Below are positions 44,633 through 53,551 of a DNA stretch of 64,000 bases, one piece after another. The translations under genes were made by a program, and so were the position numbers. The notes below the pieces were generated by a model. That model saw only the letters and a list, made by a program, of their open reading frames with translations. It had not been told where the DNA came from and made no database searches. This stretch comes from Pandoraea terrae (GTDB lineage: Bacteria > Pseudomonadota > Gammaproteobacteria > Burkholderiales > Burkholderiaceae), in the NCBI RefSeq assembly GCF_902459695.1, contig NZ_CABPRZ010000027.1, positions 1 through 64,000 of the forward strand, given 5' to 3'. Within the stretch, counting starts at the first letter, position 1. Each line of letters begins with the position of its first letter.

Positions 44633-45802
44633 ATGTTCATCGATCTCACGCCCGAGCAGCACCGCTTGCGCCAGGACGTTCGCGATTATTTCAATGACCT
44701 GATGACGCCCGAATTGCGCCTGCGGCTGCGCGGCGCGGAAGGCGGCGACGAATACCGCGATACCATCCGCAAGATGGGTCGCGACGGCTGGCTTGCCGTC
44801 GGTTGGCCCAAGGAATTCGGCGGGCAGGGGCTGGCGGCGACGGAGCAACTGATCTTCTTCGAGGAGGCCAACATTGCCGGCGCACCGCTGCCGTTCGTCA
44901 CCATCAGCACGGTCGGCCCGGCCCTGATGGCGCACGGCACGGCCGCGCAGAAGGCCAAGTTCCTGCCCGGCATCGCGGCGGGCGAGATCATCTTCGCGAT
45001 CGGCTACTCCGAACCCGACGCCGGGTCGGACCTCGCCACGCTCAAGACACAGGCGACGCCGGTCGACGGCGGGTTCGTCGTCAACGGCAACAAGCTGTGG
45101 ACGTCCGGGGTGGAAGCCGCCGATTACGTCTGGCTTGCGGCGCGCACGAGCCAGGAACTGCCGCGCCACAAGGGCGTGTCGCTCCTGATCGTCGACACCA
45201 AGACACCCGGTTTTGCGCACACCGTCATCAAGACGGTTTCGAACCCGACGGCGGCCACATATTACGACGACGTCAAGGTGCCGGCGGAGATGCTGGTGGG
45301 TGAACTGCACGGCGGCTGGAAGCTGATCACCGCGCAGCTCAATCACGAACGGCTTGGCCTCGGCTCGTGGGCAGACAAGGTCGCGGGAACGTTCGGCCGC
45401 GTGTTCCGTTGGGCCAAGGCGAAGGACGAACAGGGCCGCCGTGCCGTGGATCGCGATTGGGTGCGTCGCGCGCTCGCCGAATGCTACGCGAAGGTCGAGG
45501 CAATGCGGCTCATCAACTTTCGCATGGCCTCGCAGCTCGAAGCCGGCCATCTTGACGTGGCGCTCGCGTCCACGACCAAGGTGTACGGCTCGGAGTCGGT
45601 CATCGAAATCCTGCGCCGCCTGTCGGAAGTTGTCGGCAGCGCGGGGCTGGTGCGCGCAGGCTCGGCGGCAGCGCTGCTGCTGGGCGAGCTTGAGTACGAA
45701 ATTCGTGCGGCGACCACCAACACCTTCGGCGGGGGCACGAACGAGCTGCAGCGCGAGTTGATCGCGCAGTTCGGCCTGAACATGCCGCGTCCGGTGCGTT
45801 GA
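44633..45802 (+). CDS. Acyl-CoA dehydrogenase
   Basis: This 389-aa enzyme has complete family motifs: WPKEFGGQGLAATEQLIFFE, YSEPDAGSDLATLKTQA (FAD/substrate segment), ADYVWLAARTS, and the C-terminal TNTFGGGTNELQRELIAQFG. It introduces the 2,3-double bond in an acyl-CoA and gives electrons to ETF. It is the likely catalytic partner of the diverged subunit at 41885. It is the last gene before a possible new promoter with ATAACGTTAGAA at 45841. Confidence 0.94.
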   Translation: MFIDLTPEQHRLRQDVRDYFNDLMTPELRLRLRGAEGGDEYRDTIRKMGRDGWLAVGWPKEFGGQGLAATEQLIFFEEANIAGAPLPFVTISTVGPALMAHGTAAQKAKFLPGIAAGEIIFAIGYSEPDAGSDLATLKTQATPVDGGFVVNGNKLWTSGVEAADYVWLAARTSQELPRHKGVSLLIVDTKTPGFAHTVIKTVSNPTAATYYDDVKVPAEMLVGELHGGWKLITAQLNHERLGLGSWADKVAGTFGRVFRWAKAKDEQGRRAVDRDWVRRALAECYAKVEAMRLINFRMASQLEAGHLDVALASTTKVYGSESVIEILRRLSEVVGSAGLVRAGSAAALLLGELEYEIRAATTNTFGGGTNELQRELIAQFGLNMPRPVR

Positions 45803-45840
45803 CCGGGCGGTGCCGCTGCGGATTTGCACCGATGACTTTG

Positions 45841-45852
45841 ATAACGTTAGAA
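45841..45852. promoter_or_regulatory. Second ATAACGTTAGAA motif
   Basis: This is an identical 12-mer to the one at 166-177, 18 bp upstream of the acyl-CoA synthetase ATG. The same acyl-CoA-related context supports a shared operator. Confidence 0.35.
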
Positions 45853-45869
45853 CAGGGAAGACGACAACA

Positions 45870-47708
45870 ATGAACGCGATGGTGCCCCATCCGGCGGTGC
45901 CGGCCGAGCCGCCGCGCTGGCCGAGCCGCGAAGCCACGCAAGCGAAACTCGACCGGCGCGCCGCCGCAGCCGCGCGGCATACTGCCTCGCAGCGATTCAC
46001 CACGGCAGACCGCGTAGAGGAAAGCGCTGCACGCTTTGCCGAGCGGATCTGCCTCTACTACGGCGACGAACGTTATACCTACGCCGAACTCAATGCGGCC
46101 ATCAATCGGGCTGCGCACGTCTTCCGCGATCTGGGAGTGCGCACTGGCGACGTCGTCGCCATGTGCCTGGAGAATCGGCCAGCGTTTTTCGTCGTCTGGC
46201 TCGGTCTGGCCAAGGCGGGGGCGACGGTGGCGTTTCTCAACACCCAGGTCAGCGGCCGCGTGTTGCTGCATGCCCTCGAGTCCACCGGCGCGAAGCGCGT
46301 GATCGTCGGTGAGGAGTGTCTGGCGAACTTCGATGCGCCCGGATTGGCCGAGCGTGCCGAATGCTGGCTCTGGCCCGATGCCGAGAAGCCGGCGCCATCG
46401 GCGTTGCGTGCGCGCTGCTCGCAGGAGATCGCGTCAGGCATGGCGTGCGCGTCGTCCGACAACCCGCCTGCGGCATGGCGCGACGGGCTGGTCGGCGAGA
46501 GCACGGCGCTGTATATCTTCACGTCCGGGACGACCGGATTGCCGAAGGCGGCGTTGCTGAGCCACGCGCGCTGGCTGATGACGGGCGACGTCATGCAGGC
46601 CACGATGGATGTGGGGCCGGACGATGTCTTCTATTGCTTCTTGCCGCTGTATCACGGTGCAGCGTCTCTGTCTGCCGGCTCGACGGCCTTCACGTGCGGC
46701 GGCAGTCTCGTCGTGCGCCGCAAATTCAGCAAGCGCGAATTCTGGGCCGATGCGCGCAAGTATGGCGTTACCGTCTGCCAGTATGTCGGCGAAATCTGCC
46801 GTTATCTGCTGACTGAAGCGCCGCGTCCGGACGACCGCGATCATCGGGTGCGCAAACTGGTCGGCGCGGGCCTGCTGCCCGACGTCTGGGACGCCTTCGT
46901 TGCCCGCTTCGGCGAATTCGACATCTACGAAGGCTGGGGCTCGACCGAATCGAACACGAACACCATCAATCTCGACAATCGCCCCGGGTCGTGCGGCCGC
47001 GTGCCATTCTGGGAGCGGACCAACTTGCGGATCGTCCGATACGATGTGGCTACGGACACGCATCCACGTGACGCGCACGGCCACCTGATGGTCTGCGAGC
47101 CAGGCGAAGTGGGCGAGGGCATTGCCCGGATTCTCGCAATTCCCGATGTGATGGGTGGCCGCTTCGAGGGCTATACCTCGAAGGAAGCGACCGAGAAGAA
47201 GATTCTTCGAGGCGCATTTGCCGAGGGCGATCAGTGGTGGTCGTCGGGCGATCTGCTGCGCTTCGACGAGGATGGCTATTGCTACTTCGTCGACCGTATC
47301 GGCGATACGTACCGCTGGAAGAGCGAGAACGTCTCGACGATGGAAGTCGCCGATTCGCTGGCCGACTTCCCCGGCCTGGAGACGATCACGGTCTACGGCG
47401 TGCAGGTGCCTAATGTCGAGGGACGCGCCGGCATGGCCGCGCTCGTCATGCAGCCCGGGCAGACATTCGATGCGCGCGCGTTCTATCGGCTGACGGAAGC
47501 GCGCGTGCCGCGTTACGCCGCGCCGATCTTCCTGAGGCTGGCGGCGGCGGCCGACCTGACGACAACCTTCAAGCTGCGCAAGGTCGATTTGCAGCGCGAG
47601 GGGTTCGATCCGGCGGTGGTCAAGGATCCGCTGCTGGTGCGCGACGATGCCGCCGGTACCTATGTTCCGTTGACGCCGGCCGCGGTTGTGCGCGCGATCG
47701 GCACTTGA
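45870..47708 (+). CDS. Long-chain/very-long-chain acyl-CoA synthetase (FATP type)
   Basis: This 612-aa AMP-forming ligase activates a carboxylic acid to its CoA thioester. The P-loop is YIFTSGTTGLPKAALLSHAR, the adenylation motif is YEGWGSTESNTN, and the motif around GDTYRWKSENVSTMEVA is that of the FATP/FadD6/FadD17 branch. FATP-type members act on very-long-chain or bile-acid and steroid-like acids. The ATG at 45870 has AGGGAAG upstream. It is the first gene of the second operon half (45870-52903). Confidence 0.92.
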   Translation: MNAMVPHPAVPAEPPRWPSREATQAKLDRRAAAAARHTASQRFTTADRVEESAARFAERICLYYGDERYTYAELNAAINRAAHVFRDLGVRTGDVVAMCLENRPAFFVVWLGLAKAGATVAFLNTQVSGRVLLHALESTGAKRVIVGEECLANFDAPGLAERAECWLWPDAEKPAPSALRARCSQEIASGMACASSDNPPAAWRDGLVGESTALYIFTSGTTGLPKAALLSHARWLMTGDVMQATMDVGPDDVFYCFLPLYHGAASLSAGSTAFTCGGSLVVRRKFSKREFWADARKYGVTVCQYVGEICRYLLTEAPRPDDRDHRVRKLVGAGLLPDVWDAFVARFGEFDIYEGWGSTESNTNTINLDNRPGSCGRVPFWERTNLRIVRYDVATDTHPRDAHGHLMVCEPGEVGEGIARILAIPDVMGGRFEGYTSKEATEKKILRGAFAEGDQWWSSGDLLRFDEDGYCYFVDRIGDTYRWKSENVSTMEVADSLADFPGLETITVYGVQVPNVEGRAGMAALVMQPGQTFDARAFYRLTEARVPRYAAPIFLRLAAAADLTTTFKLRKVDLQREGFDPAVVKDPLLVRDDAAGTYVPLTPAAVVRAIGT

Positions 47709-47716
47709 GGCGCCCC

Positions 47717-48868
47717 ATGGATTCCATCGCTGCCCGCAGTACTTCCGGCTTGCCGCGCCGCCCGCGTCCGGTGTCGACGCTGACGTATCCGTTCGAGCCG
47801 CCCGCGGCCGACGGCAGTGTGGTCGAAATCGCGCCGGGCATCTTGTGGGCGCGCATGCCGATGCCCATGACCCTCGATCACATCAATGTGTACCTGTTGC
47901 GCGACCGCACGGGCTGGGTGATCGTCGACACCGGGCTCAACACGCCGCGCGCCAGGGAGGTTTGGGAGACCATTGCGGCAGACAAGCTCGATGGCCTGCC
48001 GATCCAGGCCGTGCTGTGCACGCATTTCCACTACGATCATGCCGGACTGGCGCATTGGTTGACCGAGCGGTTCGATGTGCCGCTGTATATGACGTACGGT
48101 GAATACTATGCCATGCGTGTGACGTACACACCGCTACCTGATCCGCTGCCGCCGACGCACCTCGCGCATTTTCATCGCAGCGGATTGTCCGACGAGATGC
48201 GAGACGCCATCATCCAGGGGTTGCGCAGGGATCCGTTCACACCGCCGGCGGCCATGTCGTTCTGCCGGTTGGCGCAAGGGCAGATGTTGACGATCGGCCA
48301 ACGCAAATGGCGGGTGGTGATCGGCAGCGGGCATTCCCCGGAACATGCCTGCCTGTACTGCGAAGAGGAAAAATTGCTGATCGCGGGCGATCAACTGTTG
48401 CCGCGCATCAGTTCCAACGTGCAGGTGACAGCGGTCGAGCCCGAGGCGAATCCGCTCGCGGACTGGCTGGCGTCCCTCGACCATCTCGATCAGCTGGACG
48501 CGCAGACGCTGGTGCTGCCGTCGCATCAGGGGGTGTTCCATGGACTGCGCACGCGCGTGCAGGAATTGCGCGAGCATCACGCCCAGCAGTTGGGGCAGCT
48601 CGGCAAGTTCGTGGCAGAACACCCGGACGCAACGGCCTTTGACGCGATGCGCGAGATGTTCCCGCAGGTGCGTGCGCCGATCGACCATTTGCTGGCCTTG
48701 GGGGAAACCATAGCCCACTTGGCGTGGCTGCGGGAAGCGGGCGAAATCGTCCGCGATTTGAACGACAATGGGGTTTATGTCCACCGGATGTCGGGCGTGC
48801 GCGCGTCCGCCGGCAAGGGCGCGCCAAGAGGCATAAGACAAAGCAGGACAACAGGGGACACACCGTGA
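47717..48868 (+). CDS. MBL-fold metallo-hydrolase
   Basis: This 383-aa metallo-beta-lactamase-fold hydrolase carries the metal motif HFHYDH at residues 103-108 within CTHFHYDHAGLAHWL. A second metal ligand region is IGSGHSPEHACLYCEE and a third GDQLL. A C-terminal helical domain of about 110 residues follows. It may be a thioesterase or lactonase acting on acyl-CoA intermediates. Its stop TGA overlaps the GTG start of the next gene. Confidence 0.9.
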   Translation: MDSIAARSTSGLPRRPRPVSTLTYPFEPPAADGSVVEIAPGILWARMPMPMTLDHINVYLLRDRTGWVIVDTGLNTPRAREVWETIAADKLDGLPIQAVLCTHFHYDHAGLAHWLTERFDVPLYMTYGEYYAMRVTYTPLPDPLPPTHLAHFHRSGLSDEMRDAIIQGLRRDPFTPPAAMSFCRLAQGQMLTIGQRKWRVVIGSGHSPEHACLYCEEEKLLIAGDQLLPRISSNVQVTAVEPEANPLADWLASLDHLDQLDAQTLVLPSHQGVFHGLRTRVQELREHHAQQLGQLGKFVAEHPDATAFDAMREMFPQVRAPIDHLLALGETIAHLAWLREAGEIVRDLNDNGVYVHRMSGVRASAGKGAPRGIRQSRTTGDTP

Positions 48869-50034
48869 CAGAACTCGAACAGTTTCGCGCCGAGACCCGC
48901 GATTGGCTTGATGCCAATTGTCCATTGTCGATGCGGGCGCCGCTCACGCCCGACGACATGGTCTGGGCGGGCATGAACATCGTTTTCGGCTCCGAGGACC
49001 AGATGCTGTGGTTCGAGCGCATGCGTGCGCGGGGCTGGTTCGCGCCGGGGTGGCCGGTGGAATACGGCGGCGGCGGATTGTCGCCGCGCCAGGCGCGCAT
49101 TGTCGAGGAGGAGATGGCGCGGCTGAAGTGCCGTCAGCCGCAGTTCAATCTCGGCATGTGGATGCTCGGCCCGGTGCTGCTCGAGTACGGCACCGATGCG
49201 CAAAAGGCCGAATTTCTGCGGCCCATCGCCGAGGGGCGGGTCCGTTGGTGCCAGGGCTTCTCCGAGCCGAACGCGGGTTCGGACCTTGCCAGCCTGAAGA
49301 CATCGGCGCGTCGCGAGGGCGACATGTTCGTCGTCAACGGTTCGAAGATCTGGACATCCTACGGCGACAAGGCCGATTACATGTATGCGCTCGTGCGCAC
49401 CGATGCCAATGCGCGCAAGCAGGACGGTATCAGTTTCGTGCTGATCGACATGCATTTGCCCGGCGTGACCGTCAAGCCGATCGAGTTGATCAGCGGCAAG
49501 TCGAGCTTCTGCGAAGTGTTTTTCGACGACGTGCGCGTTCCGGTGGGCAATCTGATCGGGCAGGAGAACGCGGGCTGGACGGTGGCCAAGTCGCTGTTGC
49601 AGCACGAACGTGCGGCGATGTCGAAATTCTCGGAGGGGCAGGCGCCGTCACACGATGCCTTGGCGGTGGCCAAGGCGTATCTGGCCGACGCCGAGCCGGT
49701 CTGGCGCGATCGCCTGGCGGCGGTGCTGATGGACGCGCAGGCGTTCGCGCTGACGCATCAGCGTGTCAAGGAGGCCGCGCTCGCGCGCGAGGACGTGAGC
49801 GGCCCGGCGTCGATCATGAAGCTGGTGCACAGCGAGCAAGAGGCTGCGAAATATGAACTGTTGATGCAACTCATGGGGCATCGCGGCCTGTCATGGGAGG
49901 GGGAGATGTTCACGCAGGACGAACACGACATCTGCCGGCAATGGATGTTGTCGAAGACGTTCACGATCGCGGGCGGGTCCAGCGAAGTGCAGTTGAACAT
50001 TATCGCCAAGCGTGTGCTTGGCCTGCCGGCGTGA
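48865..50034 (+). CDS. Acyl-CoA dehydrogenase
   Basis: This is a 389-aa dehydrogenase starting with GTG (TELEQFRAETRDWLDANCPL), overlapping the MBL gene by 4 bp. Complete motifs: WPVEYGGGGLSPRQARIVEE, FSEPNAGSDLASLKTSA, WTSYGDKADYMYALVRT and the C-terminal TIAGGSSEVQLNIIAKRVL. A longer upstream start is rejected because it would run far into the MBL gene. It likely pairs with the diverged subunit at 50045 as the second heteromeric dehydrogenase in the cluster. Confidence 0.94.
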   Translation: MTELEQFRAETRDWLDANCPLSMRAPLTPDDMVWAGMNIVFGSEDQMLWFERMRARGWFAPGWPVEYGGGGLSPRQARIVEEEMARLKCRQPQFNLGMWMLGPVLLEYGTDAQKAEFLRPIAEGRVRWCQGFSEPNAGSDLASLKTSARREGDMFVVNGSKIWTSYGDKADYMYALVRTDANARKQDGISFVLIDMHLPGVTVKPIELISGKSSFCEVFFDDVRVPVGNLIGQENAGWTVAKSLLQHERAAMSKFSEGQAPSHDALAVAKAYLADAEPVWRDRLAAVLMDAQAFALTHQRVKEAALAREDVSGPASIMKLVHSEQEAAKYELLMQLMGHRGLSWEGEMFTQDEHDICRQWMLSKTFTIAGGSSEVQLNIIAKRVLGLPA

Positions 50035-50044
50035 GGACACAGCC

Positions 50045-51190
50045 ATGACGACGATGTTGCTCAATGAAGAACAGCGGCTGCTGCGCGATAGCGCGCAGGA
50101 ATTCCTGGCCGCGCGCTCACCGGTATCGGCGTTGCGCCGACTGCGCGACACGCGCGACGCGTTGGGTTTCGCGCCGGAACTGTGGGCGGAAATGACGGAA
50201 ATGGGGTGGCCGGCATCGGTTTTCCCCGAGGCGTATGGTGGGCTCGATTTCGGCTACAAGGGGTTGGGCGCAATTTTCGAGCAGATGGGGCGGACGCTGA
50301 CGGCATCGCCGCTGTTTGCGACCGTGGTGCTCGGCGGCGGGATATTGCTGGAAGCCGGAAGCGAGGCACAGCGCAGCGAGTGGTTGCCGCGCATTGTGGC
50401 CGGCGATGCGCGCTTTGCGTTGGCGGTGGACGAGAAGCCGCGTCACGATCCGCGCGCGATTGCGACGAAGGCTTGGCGCACCGATGCCGGCGGATGGTGC
50501 CTGGAAGGCGAGAAGTGGTTCGTGCTCGACGGACATGTGGCGACGCGCCTGATCGTTGTCGCCCGGACGGCGGGGCAACCGGGCGATGTACGGGGCATCA
50601 GTCTGTTTCTGGTCGATCCTTCCGCTGGCGGGGTGTCGGTTGAGCGCACGCATATGGTGGACAGCCGCAATGCGGCGCGTGTTCGGTTGCGGGATGTCCA
50701 CGTGGGCGAGGATGCGTTGATCGGTGTGGCCGATGGTGGCTTCGCGGCATTGGATGCTGTGCTCGATCGCGCGCGCATCTGTCTGGCGGCGGAGACGCTG
50801 GGCGTGATTCGTGAGACGTTCGATCAAACGATCGCCTATCTCAAACAGCGCGTGCAGTTTGGCGTGCCGATCGGTTCGTTTCAGGCGTTGCAGCATCGTG
50901 CGGCGCGTCTTTACGCGGAGATTGAGCTGTTGCAAAGCTGTGTGGCGGCCGCGCTCTCGGCGGTTGACGAGGGCAGCGGCGATGTGGCGCAACTCGCGAG
51001 CCTGGCGAAGGCGCGGGCGGCTGATCTTGGCGAGCGGGTGCTCAATGAGGGGGTGCAGATGCATGGCGGCATTGGCGTGACGGACGAGCTCGACCTTGGG
51101 CTGTTTCTCAAGCGGGCGCGCGCGATGCAGGGGACATTCGGCGACGGTGTGTTTCATCGTGCGCGTTATGCCGCGCTGCGCGGCTTCTGA
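50045..51190 (+). CDS. Acyl-CoA dehydrogenase, diverged subunit
   Basis: This is a 381-aa acyl-CoA dehydrogenase-like protein. The N-terminal helical part has WPASVFPEAYGGLDFGYKGL. The middle segment AVDEKPRHDPRAIATKA lacks the standard Ser-rich motif. The C-terminal part has LKQRVQFGVPIGSFQALQHR and MHGGIGVTDELDLGLFLKR. Pairing of one regular and one diverged subunit is known for steroid-type dehydrogenases. The gene lies 10 bp after its likely partner. I chose the ATG at 50045. Confidence 0.92.
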   Translation: MTTMLLNEEQRLLRDSAQEFLAARSPVSALRRLRDTRDALGFAPELWAEMTEMGWPASVFPEAYGGLDFGYKGLGAIFEQMGRTLTASPLFATVVLGGGILLEAGSEAQRSEWLPRIVAGDARFALAVDEKPRHDPRAIATKAWRTDAGGWCLEGEKWFVLDGHVATRLIVVARTAGQPGDVRGISLFLVDPSAGGVSVERTHMVDSRNAARVRLRDVHVGEDALIGVADGGFAALDAVLDRARICLAAETLGVIRETFDQTIAYLKQRVQFGVPIGSFQALQHRAARLYAEIELLQSCVAAALSAVDEGSGDVAQLASLAKARAADLGERVLNEGVQMHGGIGVTDELDLGLFLKRARAMQGTFGDGVFHRARYAALRGF

Positions 51191-51208
51191 AACTTTGGGT
51201 TAGCGAAT

Positions 51209-52903
51209 ATGCCGGAAATCATTGCCCAGTTGAAAACCGCCCGTGCGGCGTTGACCGCGCCGGGTGCGCCGTTCGAGATGATCGAGACGGTGGTGGAGGG
51301 ACGTGCGCAGAAGCGATATCGCCATGCTTTTGCGACATTGCCGGCGTTTCTCGACGCAGGGCGCGCGCATGGCGAGCGCGAGTTCATGGTCTACGAGGGC
51401 GATCGCTGGACGTTCGGCCGGTTCTATCGCGCAGCGGATGCGTTGGCCCATGGCCTGCGCGATACGCTTGGCGTGAAGCCGGGCGATCGGGTGGCGATTG
51501 CGATGCGTAATCGCCCGGAGTGGGCAGTGGGGTTTGTTGCGGCCGGCCTGATCGGCGCGGTGCCGGCGCCGTTGAACAGCTTTGGTCTCGAGGCGGAGTT
51601 GTCGGATGCGCTTCGGACGGTCGATGCGCGCGTCCTGATTTGCGACGTCGATCGATATACGCGGGTGGTGGGGCATTTGGCCGATGTCGATTGCAAGGCG
51701 ATCGTTGTCGACGGGGATGCGCCGGCGCACGGCGCTGCGCTGGCGCTTGGGGCATTGCTGGAGAATGCGCCGGAGGGTGCGGTGGGCGGTGTGGCTGTCG
51801 CGCCTGACGATGCTGCGCTGATTCTCTTTACATCGGGGGCGACGAGCCATCCGAAGGGGGTGCTGTCGACGCATCTGGCATTGTGCCAATCGCTCTACAA
51901 TCTCGATTTCATTGGGGCGTTGGCGGCGCAGACGTCGCCGAATGTGGTCAAGGCGATGATGGAGCGTGGATTTGCGCCGACGACACTTACGGCGGTGCCG
52001 CTGTTTCACGTGAGCGGGTTGCACGCGCAGTTGCTGTTGTCGTTGCGCCATGGCCGGCGCCTGGTGCTGATGCATCGTTGGGATCCGGCACGTGCGATCG
52101 ATCTGATCAAGGCGGAGCGCATCACGCAGTTCAGCGGTGCGCCGTCGATGTTGTTGCAGGTGCTGGCGGAGCCCGGCTTTAATGATCCGGAAGTGCTGCG
52201 CAGTCTCGGGGGGCTTGGCGCGGGCGGCGCAGGGTTGCCGCAGCGGGCGATCGGGCAATTGAATCGTCTGCCTAACATGATGTCGGGCGCGGGCTTCGGC
52301 ATGACGGAGAGCAACGGGGTCGGCGCAGGTATTTCGGGCGAGGCGTTCTATCGTCAGCCGACCAGCGCTGGCATGGTGTCGCCGCTGATGGAACTGCGGA
52401 TCGCCGATCTCGACGGCAATCCGCTGGCCGCAGGCGAGCGAGGGGAAATCTGGCTACGCGGGGCGCCGGTGATGCAGGGGTATTGGCGCAATCCGGAGGG
52501 TACGGCGCAGGCATTGCAGGACGGCTGGCTGCGTACGGGCGATGTCGGGTACGTGGATGGCGATGGGTGTCTGTTCATCGTCGACCGGATCAAGGATGTG
52601 ATCAACCGCAATGGAGAAAAGATTGCGGCCGCGGAGGTGGAGTCGTGTCTGCTGCAACATCCGAAAATCATGGAGTCTGCGGTGTTTTCGCTGCCCGACG
52701 ATGTCGCAGGGGAGCAGGTGGCGGCAGTCGTGGTGCCGAAGCCGTCGTCGTCGCTTACGGTTGCCGAGGTGGATGCGCATGTTCGGGCACTGCTCGCCGC
52801 CTACAAGGTGCCTTCGCGTATCTTCGTGCGTCATGAGGCATTGCCACGGAACCCTACGGGTAAGCTCCGCAAGGCGGATTTGAAGCAGCAGTATTCGTCG
52901 TGA
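51209..52903 (+). CDS. AMP-dependent acyl-CoA synthetase
   Basis: This is a 564-aa class I adenylate-forming ligase. The P-loop reads ILFTSGATSHPKGVLSTHLA, with Ala-Thr-Ser-His in place of the common TTG-x-PKG. GAGFGMTESNGVGAGI is the adenine motif, WLRTGDVGYVDGDGCLFIVD the hinge region, and NPTGKLRK carries the catalytic Lys. It is a second activation enzyme besides 45870, so the cluster probably handles two acid intermediates. It ends the long plus-strand operon. Confidence 0.93.
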   Translation: MPEIIAQLKTARAALTAPGAPFEMIETVVEGRAQKRYRHAFATLPAFLDAGRAHGEREFMVYEGDRWTFGRFYRAADALAHGLRDTLGVKPGDRVAIAMRNRPEWAVGFVAAGLIGAVPAPLNSFGLEAELSDALRTVDARVLICDVDRYTRVVGHLADVDCKAIVVDGDAPAHGAALALGALLENAPEGAVGGVAVAPDDAALILFTSGATSHPKGVLSTHLALCQSLYNLDFIGALAAQTSPNVVKAMMERGFAPTTLTAVPLFHVSGLHAQLLLSLRHGRRLVLMHRWDPARAIDLIKAERITQFSGAPSMLLQVLAEPGFNDPEVLRSLGGLGAGGAGLPQRAIGQLNRLPNMMSGAGFGMTESNGVGAGISGEAFYRQPTSAGMVSPLMELRIADLDGNPLAAGERGEIWLRGAPVMQGYWRNPEGTAQALQDGWLRTGDVGYVDGDGCLFIVDRIKDVINRNGEKIAAAEVESCLLQHPKIMESAVFSLPDDVAGEQVAAVVVPKPSSSLTVAEVDAHVRALLAAYKVPSRIFVRHEALPRNPTGKLRKADLKQQYSS

Positions 52904-52983
52904 TATCTCTCTACTCCGTTCTCGCGTGGTAAGCAGCGGCTTCGGCTGAGGCGGGACCCGCTTCCCACGCTCGCGCCAGCCGC

Positions 52984-53040
52984 TTTATCGACCCTCCTTC
53001 CGCTCCCGGAGCTCACGTCCGCTGCAGGAGGGTCGATAAA
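52984..53040. repeat. 14-bp perfect inverted repeat
   Basis: TTTATCGACCCTCC (52984-52997) and GGAGGGTCGATAAA (53027-53040) flank 29 bp. No T-run follows, so it is not a classic terminator. It may be an RNA structure or a short mobile remnant. Confidence 0.7.
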
Positions 53041-53403
53041 ACGGCACCATCGCTACCGTGCCTTTGATTCCCTGTCCGTCGAAGACCCGCTTCACACTCC
53101 CCCGCGCGACACTTTGCCCTCCGTAACCGCCGCCAGTGCGGCACTCCCAGCGACGGTCCCTACAGCCAAAGTGTCGTGAGGCCCCGTCGTTCATCGGCCC
53201 GAGGGCAGCGTCGCAATCACTGTCAGCGTGGCTTGTCTCACGGGTGCTCCCCTCGATGCATGACGCCGGTAATGGCGTTGGTTTTGCGCAGCAAAAGTAG
53301 GGCCGTTGGCGGCCCCGGACGCCGGAAAGAGCCGCCGCCGCATGGGCCCAAACGGTGTTGACGCAACCTCGCAATACGCCAAATAACCGATGGGGGTCAG
53401 TGC

Positions 53404-53421
53404 TTAGTCCTAGTGGACGAT
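53404..53421. promoter_or_regulatory. Palindromic operator-like site 4
   Basis: Reading the minus strand gives ATCGTCCACTAGGACTAA, the left half-site and spacing of the cluster motif with a weaker right half. It lies 130 bp upstream of the DUF1329 gene. Confidence 0.5.
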
Positions 53422-53551
53422 GGACGGGGTCGTCTCTCGTCCAACAATGCCCGCATCAGGAGATAAAAAGCGTTGCATCGTAAATGCAATGCGATCGCAG
53501 TGGCGCTCGCCTGGTAACGCAAGGCCGACTCAAACATTTTTGGAGACGATG

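Larger units (their letters stand above)
52904..53551. other. Gene-free region with inverted repeat
   Basis: About 650 bp between the synthetase and the DUF1329 gene holds no convincing gene. Short frames on both strands lack ribosome-binding sites. It contains a 14-bp inverted repeat (52984-53040) and an operator-like site (53404-53421). Confidence 0.55.

Noticed and set aside
52985-53374. 129-codon minus-strand frame in the gap before DUF1329
   Set aside because: No ribosome-binding site, unusual Cys/Arg-rich composition and overlap with the inverted repeat; I treat the stretch as non-coding.
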